This document shows, piece after piece, positions 43,526 to 55,548 of a stretch of DNA of 64,000 bases. Source of the DNA: Sepioteuthis lessoniana. Lineage: Eukaryota; Mollusca; Cephalopoda; Myopsida; Loliginidae. The position numbers and the translations under genes are program-made. Every line of letters starts with the position of its first letter. Within the stretch, counting starts at the first letter, position 1. The notes beneath the pieces were generated by a model. It did no database searches. It was not told the origin of the DNA and worked only from the letters and a program-made list of their open reading frames with translations. The DNA is taken from positions 84,018,813 through 84,082,812 of the forward strand of contig OY757912.1 in the NCBI GenBank assembly GCA_963585895.1, read 5' to 3'.

Positions 43526-43741
43526 TGATAGTCTTCTTACATTTATGAACTAATTCCATCCAATTTTTCATTAGTCAAACCTTTGAAATATTGAACAATT
43601 TTTAGCATTAGTAACTTAACTTCATACATATGTTATTATACAAAGCAATCCATTTGTTGAAGAATCTCTGAAACTCTTCTTTGGATTTGGTGTGAAGCAG
43701 CACCATTCTACTTCTGTTAATGTCCCCAAGGTTCTCAAATC

Positions 43742-44660
43742 TTACATAGCCCAGTTGGCTGGGGCAGTAGAATATATCAATTGGATCTCTGCCAAGGGGT
43801 AAGATCTCTAACCAATGAGTGTCTTGGATATGACACTAAACTATCTGATGGTGAGGCTCTAGTCCTGGAGCTTTGGGGAATGTAGAGTACTCCTTCATTG
43901 CCATTGTTCCCAGGTCCACTCTGGCCGAGAGTGGTAGCTCCTGGGAGGATTCCTATTTATGGCTCAAGTAGATGTATTTGAGTTTTAAACTGTGTACCTA
44001 TGCAAACTTGAATTGTTAGAAAAAAGAACTGTTTGATCATTCAATTGTGTGTAAACAAATGACTGATGTTTAATTAATTGTTGGTTTCCATATCAACACT
44101 TTGAACCATTTAACTGTGTGCAAACTAATGAGTAATTTTGAATCGAATTATTAGTGTTAAATAGCAATATTTGAAACTCTGTGTACTTGAATTGAATTAT
44201 CGGTATAACATAGCAATACTTTGAACCATTTAACTGTATGCAAATGAATGAAAGGTGTTTTATAGAATGATTAGCATTAAATAACTACTTATAATTACTT
44301 CACTGTGTACCCACAAGTGATTAATATTGAATTGAATTATTAGTGCTAAATAGCAATAGTTGAAACCATTTAACCATGTAGAAACAATAGCAATATTAGT
44401 GAGCAAACAAATTAGTTGTAACTCATTTAAAAAAGAAATCACCTACAAACTATGTGTGCAAACAAATGACTGATGTTAAATTGTGGCTGTTATATAACAA
44501 TCTCTAAAACATTTAAGTTTGGGTAAAAAAAACAAAATGAGCTTAGGCTCATTTAAAAATGTTATCTATGAAAATGTATCTGCAAATCATATATTTGATA
44601 TTTGTATAAAAAGGATTTGGCATTGAATAACCTACAATGAGTGATATGCCATGAAACCAA
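43742..44660 (+). mobile_element. HP1 copy with an expanded internal repeat
   Basis: Head TAGCCCAGTTGGCTGGGGCA. Body GAGTGTCTTGGATATGACAC. From 44020 to 44520 about five degenerate ~75-80-bp units (AACCATTTAACTGTGTGCAA, ATTGAATTGAATTATTAGTG, AAATAGCAATA). Tail GGCATTGAATAACCTACAAT and GTGATATGCCATG. Confidence 0.8.
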
Positions 44661-44679
44661 ACCAAATCTTATAGTTAAG

Positions 44680-45700
44680 ATGAATTTTCAGTTCGTGAAA
44701 CCAAATAGTTATACAGAACAAGGTCTACTGAGTATGGAGGAAGATGCACTTGAGCTATTTTGTGTTGCACCAAAAAATGCTGGACAAGATGAGCAGAATG
44801 CACAGGTGGATTGATATGGTATATCTGACACTGACCAGGGGACTATATGTTTGACTATTTACAATGCACTGTATTACAGAGATGGATCAAGACTTCCAAG
44901 TAATGCTGTTTGATGATTGTTTGACCTTTAAAGCATATTCTTGGTGGACTACATCCACTTTGTCAAAACTCAACCATGAACAGTACTCTTCTAAACTTGG
45001 TGAACCTAATTTGTCCTTGTTGATAACTGAGACCTTCATATAGATAACTGAACTTTGGTTTTTTAGGATTGGAGCCAGACACACATGATTCATTACCTGT
45101 TATAATGTTATCCATTTTTTTAAAAATGTCTGCATCTGTTTCTATACACTGAAGTAAATTATTTTTATGGTCATCTGAAAATTATTCTCCTTTGGTGTCA
45201 GTAGAAATAAAAAAATTTGGTTGCAAATTATCTCATTCTCAAATCTTCAGTAAGAATCACTCGACATGACCCAATAGAAATACCCACCTCTTCATAAAGC
45301 TCTCTGGTATTTAATCACCTATCCAGTTTCATTTTCTTAACTATTTCAGCATTTCAGCCATTGGAAGCCTCATTTTCAACTGATATCCTTTCTTTCTTTA
45401 AGTGGTAATACCCATCAAAAACTTTAGCTTGGCTCACTGCATCATGTCTATAAGGCTCAGCATTTCAAAGATTTTTGAAGCAGTTTTACCAAATCTTTAG
45501 CAAAATCTAATGCAGGCTTGTCCAGTATTTTTCTACCATGAGAAAATATGACATAAAAAAAAATTAAAATAACTATATGTGCATAGCTGAGCAATGTTTG
45601 ATGAATTGATATCTAGATGTTGAAACTGCAGTGTAGATGAGTCAGTGCCAATTTGAAAGAAAATTTGAATCCAGTCTCAGTACATTTTGAATGTACTTGA
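44680..45700 (-). mobile_element. Decayed mariner
   Basis: Minus-strand fragments in transposase order. The N-terminus has ILDKPALDFAKDLVKLLQKS-like helices. Later come NLRMRNDNLQPNFF and DADIFKKMDNIITGNES; in active relatives the last reads ITGDES or ITGDET, so the first catalytic Asp appears as Asn. A terminal-like AGTCTCAGTACATTTTGAA is at about 45677-45696. Several stops. I could not find a clean left terminus. Confidence 0.6.
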
Positions 45701-46790
45701 TATGCTTGTAGCAACCACTTATAAAACTAGATAAATCTGTACTTGAAGAATTGGTTGTATGAATTTCAAAAATAGAATTCAACTTTCTATATTATAATAT
45801 TTTATGAATTTTAGTAAAATTTGATTAATTATTTCAACTGAAGTTTCCTTCAATATTTAAATTTATTATATGTAGAGTTAATGATTTTTCTATGTAGAAA
45901 TGGTTTCATTTTTATTTCTGTTTTTATTATATACAGTATCATCCATAAATAACTACACTCCTACCATTTTTTTTAATAAAGCATATCAAAATTTTATTAT
46001 TTCTAAAGAAGCATTATACAATCAAAATAGATATTATTAGGTATCATTTATCATTATACTCTTCAGCATTGAAACTCAGTGACCAAAAATATGAATATGT
46101 GGCAGTTTGAAAATTAGCAAAAAGATCCTATTCATATCATTCTTTAAATTGCTTTAGACAATGAAAGTTAAACTTGTTTAAATCTTATAAAAATAAATTA
46201 TACCATTCTTGAGAGTTTTGAGATACAACTGAAAGTGCTTGAAACCCATTTTTTGCAGGTATGATTTCTACATTTATGCTAACATTTATTGATGAAAAAA
46301 AATGCTACCCAACTAATATATATTTATATATATATATATATATTTTGTCATAAGACTCTCTCAAGTGCGAAGTACAACAAAACCATCTCTTGGATTAATT
46401 AAAACATTACAAAAATTTAAGTAATTAATGAAAGTATTATATTTGTTTTTGTGATTCTTTAGAGTTAAAGACATATCTTCTCAAGAAACTAAATATTTTT
46501 AGCCTTCAAATGATATTTTATGGAGATTTTATAAAATGAATTAAAGATGAGATTGATTGGTACAAGAATAATTTTTATAAACTTCCATTACAAAATCTTA
46601 ATAAAAAATTTAATTGAAATTTGATGGTTATTGTCATCTTATTATATAACATATATATTGTTTTACTCCTTGAAGAATTTATAAATGAGAAATGATAATA
46701 AAAATGAAAATTAGGATTTAAAAATTTCATGTTATCTTTCTTGAGGGTAGTTTTGTGGCTTATGGGGGTTTAGTTTTGTTGCTTATTCAA
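45701..46790. other. Unassigned AT-rich stretch
   Basis: Contains a (TA)n run at about 46316-46341. GTATCATCCATAAATAACTA at 45937 could be a DNA-transposon end, but no partner was found. No coding. Confidence 0.3.
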
Positions 46791-46819
46791 AAAACACACA
46801 CACACACACACACACACAC

Positions 46820-46868
<49 letters not shown>
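46791..46868. repeat. (CA)n(TA)n compound microsatellite
   Basis: (AC)14 followed, after GAATA, by about 22 TA units. Confidence 0.95.
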
Positions 46869-46870
<2 letters not shown>

Positions 46871-47203
46871 TGTAGGCTGAAAAGTTCATATGATGACATT
46901 ATATCTGTTGATGACATTTTTGATCAGTGAGAGCCAAAGACTGCAATACTGATAGATGAAGTTAGTTGACTACATTGGGGATTATGTTGAAAAATATACC
47001 ACATTTGGTCACATTCCATGAGAGTATCTTCATCAGCCTATGAACTTTACAGTTGGCCCTCATATATAAAGTAATTTACTAAGTAATTTGCTTGTATGTG
47101 GTGCAAGGCTGCATGAATGAGGCACTCAATGAGAATTGAACTCACTCATGAAGGTTTGCTAGTTTAGCTTGCTAACAATTACACCACTCAAGGTGCCCTG
47201 GCC

Positions 47204-47240
<37 letters not shown>

Positions 47241-47242
<2 letters not shown>

Positions 47243-47467
47243 TCATCACCATTGATATGTGCTGGTAGAATAGATTTCCTTGATTCTCACTCGAGCAATC
47301 TGTCGCCATCATCCATCTCTTCTGGCCAGTCCTCTAGATTGTAAGATGTGTCTGCACAGAGCTGATGTATATAAGTCCTTGCTGGTCAGTTAACACTGAT
47401 ATGTCCATCAGCTGGAATCCATACAAATTTTACTTATGAGGTTATCCTTTATTTTACAGCAGTGCCC

Positions 47468-47470
<3 letters not shown>
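47241..47470 (-). mobile_element. RTE LINE 3' end between two (TA)n runs
   Basis: CATCATCACCATTGATATGT (tail side), CAGTCCTCTAGATTGTAAGA, GTGTCTGCACAGAGCTGATG, TTACTTATGAGGTTATCC. (TA)n runs lie at 47206-47240 and 47469-47499, so insertion into a TA microsatellite is likely. Confidence 0.78.
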
Positions 47471-47499
<29 letters not shown>

Positions 47500-47502
<3 letters not shown>

Positions 47503-48464
47503 AAAATGATGAACTTTCCCAGCTCTTTTTCATTTTTCATGAGTAAGACTGGCAGAAATTTTTATGGTTTATGAATTAGGATAAAAAAAATTATTTTTCT
47601 GATTTTGTTTTTTATTTTAAAAAATATTCTTTAGTTTTTGTATTTTACCTTATTTCTTTTCAGTTTTAATGAAAAAGTGAGGCTTCTATTTTCCAACGTT
47701 TTGTAATTTTATATTTTGAGGAGGTGTTACTTTTTTTTCCTTTTAAGATGAAAAGCCAAATTTTAAAGAAAATTTTTTTTCCTTTTTTAGCTTACACCTC
47801 ATTCTTTCTCTTCTAAGATTCTCACTAACACCCTAAGGTTAGATAGAGCTGTCTTATTTAACTGGAACAAGATGAAGTTCTCTTTTTTTCTTGTCCCTAT
47901 CATCATACCCCCCGCCAAAGAAAAAAAATGTCACTGTAAGACAATTGACACAATGCAGAAAAAACTCCAAGGGAGGAAGGAAGTTCTCAAAATCCAAATT
48001 ACAAACTCAGAAGAAGGAAGTTTTGAAAATTTAACTTGCAGAGATGAAAGTTAATGACTCGGAAAAGATTTTGTCGTCAGCACAAATATTTTTACCAAAC
48101 CTTTGTGCATACAATGTTAGAAGTGTGCAGGTTTTAGTCTATTGTTTTACATTTATTTTTTAGCATAAAAAAAAGATCTTGATACTTTGCTCCACAGTAT
48201 TTTTTTTTCTTTATTTTTATTTTTCTGTTTAGTAAGATCCCCTGGCAGTTTGAAAAGGATCAAATGAAATGAAAAAACTTCAAAATAAATAATAAAAGGC
48301 AGTTTTATGGGTCTTTTAGCATGTACTTCCCCGCCACATCATGTTGTGAATATTTTCTACTTATTAGATTGTAGGGGTCCTAATTTATCTACTTTGATCA
48401 GCCAAAAATCTTTACACATATATGCAAGTAATTGCACATGCTCTGTCTATCTCAGAGTCTGCTC
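47500..48464. other. Unassigned; one small frame noted
   Basis: A 60-codon frame at 47872-48054 starts with a hydrophobic, signal-peptide-like MKFSFFLVPIIIPP followed by a charged segment with three Cys. Its length is expected by chance in 64 kb and no homology is recognised. Poly-T and poly-A runs dominate the rest. Confidence 0.25.
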
Positions 48465-48885
48465 AAGTGTGGAGTATCGTTTTATTGCAATTACTCCCAG
48501 GTTCACTCTGACTTTGAATGGCAGTACCTGTTCAGGTTTCATCTATGAGTCAAATAGATCCAGACTTAGATTTGACACAAAGCCACAAGTATAGGGCTCT
48601 TAGTGAGGATCAAACATACTACTGAGTAATTACTGGTCTATGTGACAAGTTTGTTGACATTTACACTATCAGCTCTGTTGGTAGGACTTAAAATATGTCA
48701 ACTGCATTCTTTGTAGATATTACTATTAGATAGGAATACTTGAAACCTTTCAAGTGCATGCACAGTATTTGTATTAGATAGGAATACTTAAAGCCTTACA
48801 ACTGTATGCACAGTGTTTGTATTGGAATACTTGAAACCTTAGAACTGTATGCACAGTATTTGTATTAGATAGGAATATAGAGTAA

Positions 48886-49985
48886 GACTCACCCAATGAG
48901 TGTCCTGGTTATGACACTAAACAGTCTGATGTTGAGGTTCCAGTAATGCTGGGGATTTGGGAAATATGGGGCACCTCGTGGTGTAATGGTTAAAGCGATG
49001 AACTGCGGAATCGTAGTACGCGAGTTCGTACTCCAGTCGCGCTATTACGTTCACTTTCGGGCAAATACCCTTGGGAAAGGTATGAACCCCCTTATTCTCC
49101 CTCCAGCTATGGGTAAATAGTAGGACGGACTAGGTTCTTCAGCCTTGGTGAGGCAACTAGTCTAGGAGAAGGAAAACTCTGAATTCAAACCTGTTAAACT
49201 CCACTTAAAAACTGACCTTGTGTCATATCCTGCCCGAGCGGAGGGGTTAGTAAATAGTACCTCTTCATTGCCATTGCTCCCAGGTCCACTCTGGCCCGGT
49301 GTGGTAGCACCTGATAGGGCCCTATCTATGGTTTAAATAGAACTAACAGCATACTTATGCTAAACTAAATTGTTTGACTAAACTGAATAGCTTGAAATAG
49401 AAATGTTCTTGACAATTAAACTGTACTTAAATTTAAGCTGTGTGCTTATGCTAAACTGAATTATTTGAAATGGAACTATTTTTTGACATTGAAACTGTAC
49501 TTACACTAAACTGATTTGCTTAATATAGAACTGTTTTGACATTTAACTGTGTGTAAACCAAATCTGTACCTATACTAAACTGAATTAGGTGAATTATAAC
49601 TGCTTGAGTAAACTGAATAGCTTGGAATAGAAATGTTTTTGACAATCAAACTGTACTTACATTTAAACTGTGTGCTTCAGGTAAACTAAATTGTTTGAAA
49701 TTGAACATTTTTTAACATTGAAACTGTACTAAACTGAATTGTTATATATAGAAATGTTTTGACATTTTTCTGTGTCAACAAAATCTGTACTTACGCTAAA
49801 CTGAATTAGCTGAATTAGAATTGTTTGAATAAACTGAATAGTTTGAAATAGAGATGTTTTTGACAATCAAGCTATGCACTCATGCTAAACTGAATTGTTT
49901 GAAAGGAAACTGACTATTTGGATAAAAATGGATTTGGCATTAAATAACCTACAAAGGTTGATATGCCATAAAACCCAACCAACCA
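48886..49985 (+). mobile_element. HP1 copy with expanded repeats, itself interrupted
   Basis: GAGTGTCCTGGTTATGACAC, GATGTTGAGGTTCCAGTAAT, then the SINE at 48975-49256. It resumes at CTCTTCATTGCCATTGCTCC and runs into roughly ten CTAAACTGAATTGTTTGAAA-type units (49350-49910), hairpin tail and CCAACCAACC. Confidence 0.82.
48975..49256 (+). mobile_element. Chimeric SINE: SINE-A head, SINE-B tail
   Basis: The first ~115 bp are SINE-A (GTGGTGTAATGGTTAAAGCG, CGAGTTCGTACTCCAGTCGC, CGTTCACTTTCGGGCAAATA). After the shared GGGAAAGGTATGAACCCCCT the element switches to SINE-B (CTCCCTCCAGCTATGGGTAA, TTCTTCAGCCTTGGTGAGGC, TCATATCCTGCCCGAGCGG). It has few mutations. It is flanked by GCACCTC and GTACCTC, a probable short target duplication. 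Confidence 0.85.
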
Positions 49986-50307
49986 AACTAAATTGGAATA
50001 GTTGAAACCTTACAACTGTATGCACATTGTTTGTATTATGTAGTAATACATGATATCATAAATGTGTGCAAAAAACTCTTAAGAACAAACTATTTAAAAA
50101 ATATAAATATAGATGCAGAAATCATGCAATTCCCTAATCTACAGGCATAAAATTACTTAGTATAAGTTGGCATACCATTAAAATCAGTCAATCATATCTC
50201 AGAGTCAATCTCAACTTAGTGAAGTCATGCTATTCCAAAGAAATGTATCATATTTAAATCTAAGTTGATACAAACCATGTTTGTACAATTCTTAACGAAT
50301 CATATTT

Positions 50308-50850
50308 GATTGCTTAGTTGGTTGTGTTTTAGGCATATCAACCCTTATAGGTTATTTAATGCCAAATCCTGTTTATACATATCTATCTATCTATGATTTG
50401 TAAACAAATATTTTGTAGGTAATATTGTTTTTAAATGAGCCAGAGCTCATTCATTTACACAAAGTTAAATGGTTTTAAGTATTGCTATCCAACTCTAATA
50501 ATTCTATTTAACATTATTCTTTGATTTGTACTCTTAAATGGTTTCAAGTATTGCTATATTATTCTAATAGTTCAATTTAACAGTCATTTGCTTGCACACA
50601 GTTAAATGGTTTCAATCTAGTAAATGATTAAACAGTTCTATTTAACCCAAAGATGGAACCCTAACAGGTGCTACCACTTTGGGCCAGAATGGACATGTGA
50701 GTAAGGACAATGAAAGGATACTCCACATTTCCGAAAGCTTCAGAACTAGAGCCTCACCATATGGTGGTTTTGTATCATATCTAGGATACTTGTTAGGGGT
50801 GGATGGTTCTTAACCCTCTGCAAAGATGCTGTCAGCATATTCTGAGTAGG
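50308..50850 (-). mobile_element. HP1 copy
   Basis: TTAGTTGGTTGTGTTTTAGG, CATATCAACCCTTATAGG, GTTTCAAGTATTGCTATA units, AACCCTAACAGGTGCTACCA, CATATCTAGGATACTTGTTA, CTCTGCAAAGATGCTGTC. Confidence 0.8.
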
Positions 50851-51440
50851 GAATTTCTTCAAATTTAGTTCCTATAATGATTTGGTTTTCAACAGAAAAA
50901 ACAGAAGTTGGCTAGCTGCATGAACTGTTAGTAGCCATTTATACTGTAGGCCAAGTGATTATTACGACAAACCTGATTTTGAAATATTCACAAGTAAAAA
51001 TTTCTCTACTATATAACCTAAGAATAATTATGACAGAAGTATAGACAGGTAGATAACTCACAAATTGAATTTAAATTTGAGTTATCTTGAAACTGATAAA
51101 ATTTAGAAATTAATTCATTCTGGAAAGAGTTAAATCATTTCATTTAGACTTATTGTGAAAAAAAAAACAAACTGATAAGTTTTTACTGTTAATTAATGAA
51201 CGAGATGAACCTCATTCTCATATACACCTGGCTTGTTTGTTTGTTTGTTTATTTATCTTGGATTTTTTTTGCTGTGATGCTTTTTACTCAATTAGTTTCT
51301 TATTTTTACTAATTTTATTCTCAGTCGACCAATGAAAGGTTGGCTGACAACTTCAAACTTCTCATCAAAGTTGAAAATGGGTTCATACATTGCATCCATG
51401 CACTCTAAGAATCAAGGCAAAGAAACATTACAACAAGTGG

Positions 51441-51442
<2 letters not shown>
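50851..51442. other. Unassigned AT-rich stretch
   Basis: A (GTTT)n run lies at 51236-51251. No gene or repeat family. Confidence 0.35.
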
Positions 51443-51499
<57 letters not shown>

Positions 51500-51727
51500 G
51501 TGTGTGCATATATGTATGTACATATACATGTATGAATGTGTGTATGTATATATGTCTGTATGTATGCACATATATATGAATGTGTGTGTATATATGCCTG
51601 TATGTCTGCTTATATATATATATATGAATGTGTGTGTATATATGTTTGTATGTATGTGTATACATATATGAATATATAAATTTGTATACATATGTATAAA
51701 CATTTTTTATATGTACCTCTGTGTGTG

Positions 51728-51780
<53 letters not shown>
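51443..51780. repeat. (TA)n, degenerate ATGTGTGT minisatellite, (GT)n
   Basis: (TA)27 at 51443-51496. Then about five ~45-bp units (ATATATGAATGTGTGTGTAT, ATATGTCTGTATGTATGC). Then (TA)n and (GT)16 to 51778. The Tyr/Ile/His/Thr-rich frames on both strands are artefacts. Confidence 0.93.
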
Positions 51781-51782
<2 letters not shown>

Positions 51783-51924
51783 ACACTGTGTGATGGGTAA
51801 ACTGTCATCTAAATTATGTAAGAATGAAAAAAATACTTTATATCTCACTTTATCAGATATATTTACCAAAATTATATGAAAATATCTTGAAATACTATAG
51901 ATTAAATCTATTCAAGAAAATTGC

Positions 51925-52345
51925 TATTGGCATCGACTATGGCCTCCAGATGATTTTAGAATCTCCTGCAAGCCTTTCTGATGGTCTTCTTATTTTAATT
52001 GACAATTACTACCATTATCTTTGCCTTCAGTTCTTCTTGGTATTGCATAGAGTTTTGTTGGTCTCTCTTTCAACCCCTTCCACACATAATAATTAAGGGG
52101 ATTTCAATTTGGGGAATTTGGCAACCAGATGTTAGGAGGGATGTAATTGCAGAAATTCCTAACTGCAAAGACTGTGTCCTGCTGCTTGTGTGTTATTGTA
52201 CAAAGTCCTTTTGCCAGATCTAGGGTGTTTCAGAAGTCACCTTTTTGATACAGGGCAGCACTACCTTTTCCAGGCACTTGTTGTAGGCTCCTTTGTTAAG
52301 TCTGAGGCCATGTGGGAAAATGAAAGGAGGTATAACATTACCAAT
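51925..52345 (-). mobile_element. Mariner-like transposase C-terminus
   Basis: Minus-strand translation with stops: EMVTRIGNVIPPFIFPHGLR, NKGAYNKCLEKVVLPCIKKV, WQKDFVQ-HTSSRTQSLQ (second acidic catalytic region) and ELKAKIMVVIVN, KKTIRKACRRF-NHLEAIVDA. This matches the DDE domain of a widespread Tc1/mariner-like transposase type in order and spacing. The N-terminus is missing. The plus-strand frames here are shadows. Confidence 0.75.
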
Positions 52346-52360
52346 ACGAGTGACCATCTC

Positions 52361-52383
<23 letters not shown>
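52361..52383. repeat. (TA)n(GT)n microsatellite
   Basis: A TA run followed by short GT-rich sequence. Confidence 0.9.
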
Positions 52384-52396
<13 letters not shown>

Positions 52397-52529
52397 ATGT
52401 GTTCCTGTATGTGTATGTATTCCTGTATATGTATAAATATTTTTTTCCTGAAGCTGAGAAAATTCTAAAAAAATGTCCTGGGTATAACACTCAACACCAT
52501 CTGAGGATGAGACAGAAATTCTAGATATC

Positions 52530-52990
52530 TTTTATTGGTTTGGTTTAGTTTTGTTTTATGGCATATCAACCATTGTTGATTATTTAATGCCAAATCCTGT
52601 TTTTACAAATATATGAAATATGATTTGTGAACACATTTTGTAGATACACACAACTGAATGATCAAACAGTTCTATTTTTAGCAATTCAATTCAGTATAAG
52701 TCAACAAAGTTAAATGGTTCCAAGTATTGCTCTGTATCATTAACAATTCAACTGAAAATTACTCCTTTCTTTATACACAGTTAAATGATCAAACAGTTCT
52801 TTTTTGGATCCATAGATAGGATCCTACCAGGTGGTACTGCTCTGGGCCATAGTGGACCAGGGAGTAATAGCATTCCCTAAAACTTAAGCATTACTGGAGC
52901 CCCACCATCAGTGGTAGTGGCAGTGGGGGTTTTACCCCTCTGCAGAAATGCAGTTGGTGTATTCTACAGCCCCAACTGACTAGGCTAAAC
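52530..52990 (-). mobile_element. HP1 copy
   Basis: GGTTTGGTTTAGTTTTGTTT, TATGGCATATCAACCATTGT, ACAGTTAAATGATCAAACAG, GGATCCTACCAGGTGGTAC, CCCCAACTGACTAGGCT. Its head faces the HP2 copy that starts at 52995. Confidence 0.78.
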
Positions 52991-52994
52991 CTTT

Positions 52995-53680
52995 TTATTA
53001 CCATTACTCCCAGGTACACTCTGATCTGGAGTGGTTGTACCTGTTAGATTGTCATCTATGGGTCAAATATATCTATTTAAAGTTATTCCTTTTCTATAGG
53101 AATACTTTATTTGATATAACCATAAATTATTTGTATTAAAAATACTTACTTGAAGCTAAAATAGTTTACTCAGAATTATTATTAGCTACTTGAAACTATA
53201 TAACTGTGTGCAAACAAATGACTATTATCAAATAGAAATAATAATTTGAAGCTGTATAAGTATTAGAAATACTTGAAATTAAATTATTTGTATTAGATAA
53301 TTATACTTGATATACAGTTAAAAAGTTGGCAACCTTAGTCGAGGGTGACACGAAGACTCCCTTTTCAATAGCTACTACACCAAGGTGTAGGAGAGAGCGC
53401 TCCTCCTTCCCTGGATTGCTCCACTTTACCTTTGACCCTTACCTTATAATGCTGAGTGTTAAGCAAGTCTTTGGTATGTCTCAATCTGGGACTGAACGCC
53501 AGCCTCCTGGACCATTGGCAAATACTCTACTCATTAGGCCACTTGATATATAACTGTGCACAAAAACTCATAAATATAAACATACAACATCTGTGAATCC
53601 TGAATCTCTAAGCATAAAATAACCCTAGATGGGTTGACATGCCATTTAAATCTGTCAATACATCTTGTTTGAAGCATATG
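52995..53680 (+). mobile_element. HP2 copy split by a SINE-C
   Basis: ATTACTCCCAGGTACACTCT, TTGTCATCTATGGGTCAAAT, then units with ACTTGAAACTATATAACTG. It is interrupted at 53315 and resumes at 53541. Tail AACCCTAGATGGGTTGACAT, GCCATTTAAATCTGTCAAT, with intact hairpin arms AACCC/GGGTT. Confidence 0.8.
53315..53540 (-). mobile_element. SINE-C copy nested in HP2
   Basis: GTTGGCAACCTTAGTCGAGG to CTACTCATTAGGCC. The target duplication ACTTGATATA is present at 53305-53314 and 53541-53550. Confidence 0.87.
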
Positions 53681-53689
53681 TCTGTGAAA

Positions 53690-53842
53690 CAAAATTTGTT
53701 GACTAATCTTTGTCTCACTTAGTTCATTTGAATACAGAAATATTTACCTACAAACTATTCACTCATGAATTTTATATATAAAAGAGGTTTGGCTTTAAAT
53801 AATCTACAAGGTTGATATGCCATAAAACTCTGACCGACCAAC
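53690..53842 (+). mobile_element. HP1 tail fragment
   Basis: TTACCTACAAACTATTCACT, AAGAGGTTTGGCTTTAAATA, CTACAAGGTTGATATGCC, CATAAAACTC. Confidence 0.65.
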
Positions 53843-54252
53843 CCATCTAATTTTTTTATTATAGGCACAATATTTTAGTCATTGTATTCTTTTGCCTTCT
53901 TTGGTAACCTTTCGGGAATTTCAAATCAGCTTTATACTATGATTTAAAAATGTAGACTCGAAGTGTATATGCATTTCATTACTGAATTGGAGGCCATTCT
54001 TTACTCTATCTTTATGTTGGGATTGTGACATTTTTTAAAAGATTAATCCGCCTGCATGCTATTAATAATTAGTATGGCCCATACCAGTTGCTCAGATTTT
54101 TAATTAGTAGATCAGGTGCACAAGAAGTTTACCTAAGGTGATTTCTCTTTTTTGTTGGATCATAAATGTTGAATTAGTCTTATCAAAACTTTAAAGCTAA
54201 AAAATGATGATGAAAAACTTCTTTAACATAACCATTTTATAACCCTGTCTTC

Positions 54253-54590
54253 GGAGTTTAGAATGTGCTGACAGTATCCCCTGCAGAGAAGGTGAGAACC
54301 CACCACCCTGCAGAAGGGGTATCCTAGGTATGGCACTAAACTGCATCTGATGATGAGGCTCCAATTCTGGACCTCTGGAGAGTGTAGAGTATCCCTTCAT
54401 TGCTATTACTCGCTGGTCCACTCTGACTCAGAATGGTGATACCAATTGATGACTTGTCGAATAGATCTGTTTAAAAATTATTTGTATTCGATTTGACTAT
54501 CTGCAAAAAATCTCTTGAGAAACATGTACAAAAAAAGTTAAAATATTAACATATAATGAACAGGATTCTGTAATCATTAGGTGTAGTGAT
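54253..54590 (+). mobile_element. HP2 copy
   Basis: GAATGTGCTGACAGTATCCC, AAGGGGTATCCTAGGTATGG, CACTAAACTGCATCTGATG, CTTGTCGAATAGATCTG. The tail is lost. Confidence 0.7.
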
Positions 54591-55184
54591 ACTGAAGTAG
54601 TGTAGAGAAGTGGATGTTGTAAGTAGAAATGACAGAAATAAGGTTGTGCATACCTGGCTCAATGCATTGTTCTGGTGAAACAAAAAAAGAAAAATTTAAT
54701 ATAGAATTGGGAACCAATCAAAAGTGTTTGTGCCCAAAATAAAAGATGTTTTCGGCTGACCCTTTGATCTACCTAAACACATAAATAGAGACCTTTTTGA
54801 CCAGCAGACAAAGTTTGTGATGCCAACACAACAGACAACTATGATTCAACACTCAGGGACTAATGCCTTCTTACCTCTTCACTACAAAACCTGAAAAGTA
54901 TTGTTTCATGTGCCTACTCAAGGACATTTAAGTACCTCTTTTACAATTAATATTCTTAATGTGTATTTCTTAAACTTGAATTATTGATTTTGTTCTGCCT
55001 AAGAACTAAAATATCCACTCTATCACCAAGAACTCTCACTCACATATAAGACAAAAACTTCTGAAAAATTGTAATTTTATTATAAAAAAAATTCTTATTT
55101 TACAGCATATTGAAACTTTGATTCAGTTTTCTTTTGCTTTATTTTTATGGAGGTGAATATTTCTTACTAACCCACCAACCTCCA
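54591..55184. other. Unassigned stretch
   Basis: No gene, hairpin tail or tandem repeat seen. Confidence 0.35.
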
Positions 55185-55250
55185 TATAGGTATAAAATAA
55201 CATCAGATGGGTTGACATGCCATTAAAATCAATCAATCAGTCAATCAATA
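55185..55250 (+). mobile_element. HP2 tail fragment
   Basis: GGTATAAAATAACATCAGAT, GGGTTGACATGCCATTAAAA, TCAATCAATCAGTCAATC. Confidence 0.65.
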
Positions 55251-55397
55251 TTCTGATTTTTTATTTTCAAATTTTAAATAATTCCTTCCTGTTTTTATAT
55301 CCACTCTTTTCTTTTTCTGTTTGAATCTTAGAATAATTCATTAAATATCTTTTTCTATTCATCTAACATTGAATAAATCAAGGATGGTTTAGGTTAT

Positions 55398-55548
55398 GGC
55401 CAGTAAATTTACCGTGCTTACACTAATACAGACCTACCTATGGACTAAATAATAGTACCACTACTGTTCTTTTACAGGTATGAATTTGGCATTAAATAAC
55501 CCACAAAGGTTGATATGTCATTAAACAAAGAAACCAAACCAAACATAT
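55398..55548 (+). mobile_element. SINE-A 3' half
   Basis: GACTAAATAATAGTACCACT, GGCATTAAATAACCCACAAA, GGTTGATATGTCATTAAACA, AAGAAACCAAACC. Confidence 0.78.

Larger units (their letters stand above)
48465..50190 (+). mobile_element. HP2 copy split by HP1
   Basis: Left part 48465-48885: ACTCCCAGGTTCACTCTGAC, CTATGAGTCAAATAGATC, and three units of ATAGGAATACTTGAAACC / TGCACAGTATTTGTATTAG. Right part 49986-50190: TGGAATAGTTGAAACCTTAC, then the hairpin (ATTACTT/AAGTTGG) and CATTAAAATCAGTCAATC. Confidence 0.75.

Noticed and set aside
47872-48054. 60-codon frame with a signal-peptide-like start
   Set aside because: Too short to distinguish from chance, and there is no supporting context or homology.
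51405-51869. 154- and 91-residue minus-strand frames rich in Tyr, Ile, His and Thr
   Set aside because: They translate TA/GT microsatellite and degenerate minisatellite sequence; codons are only TAT, ATA, CAC, ACA and the like.
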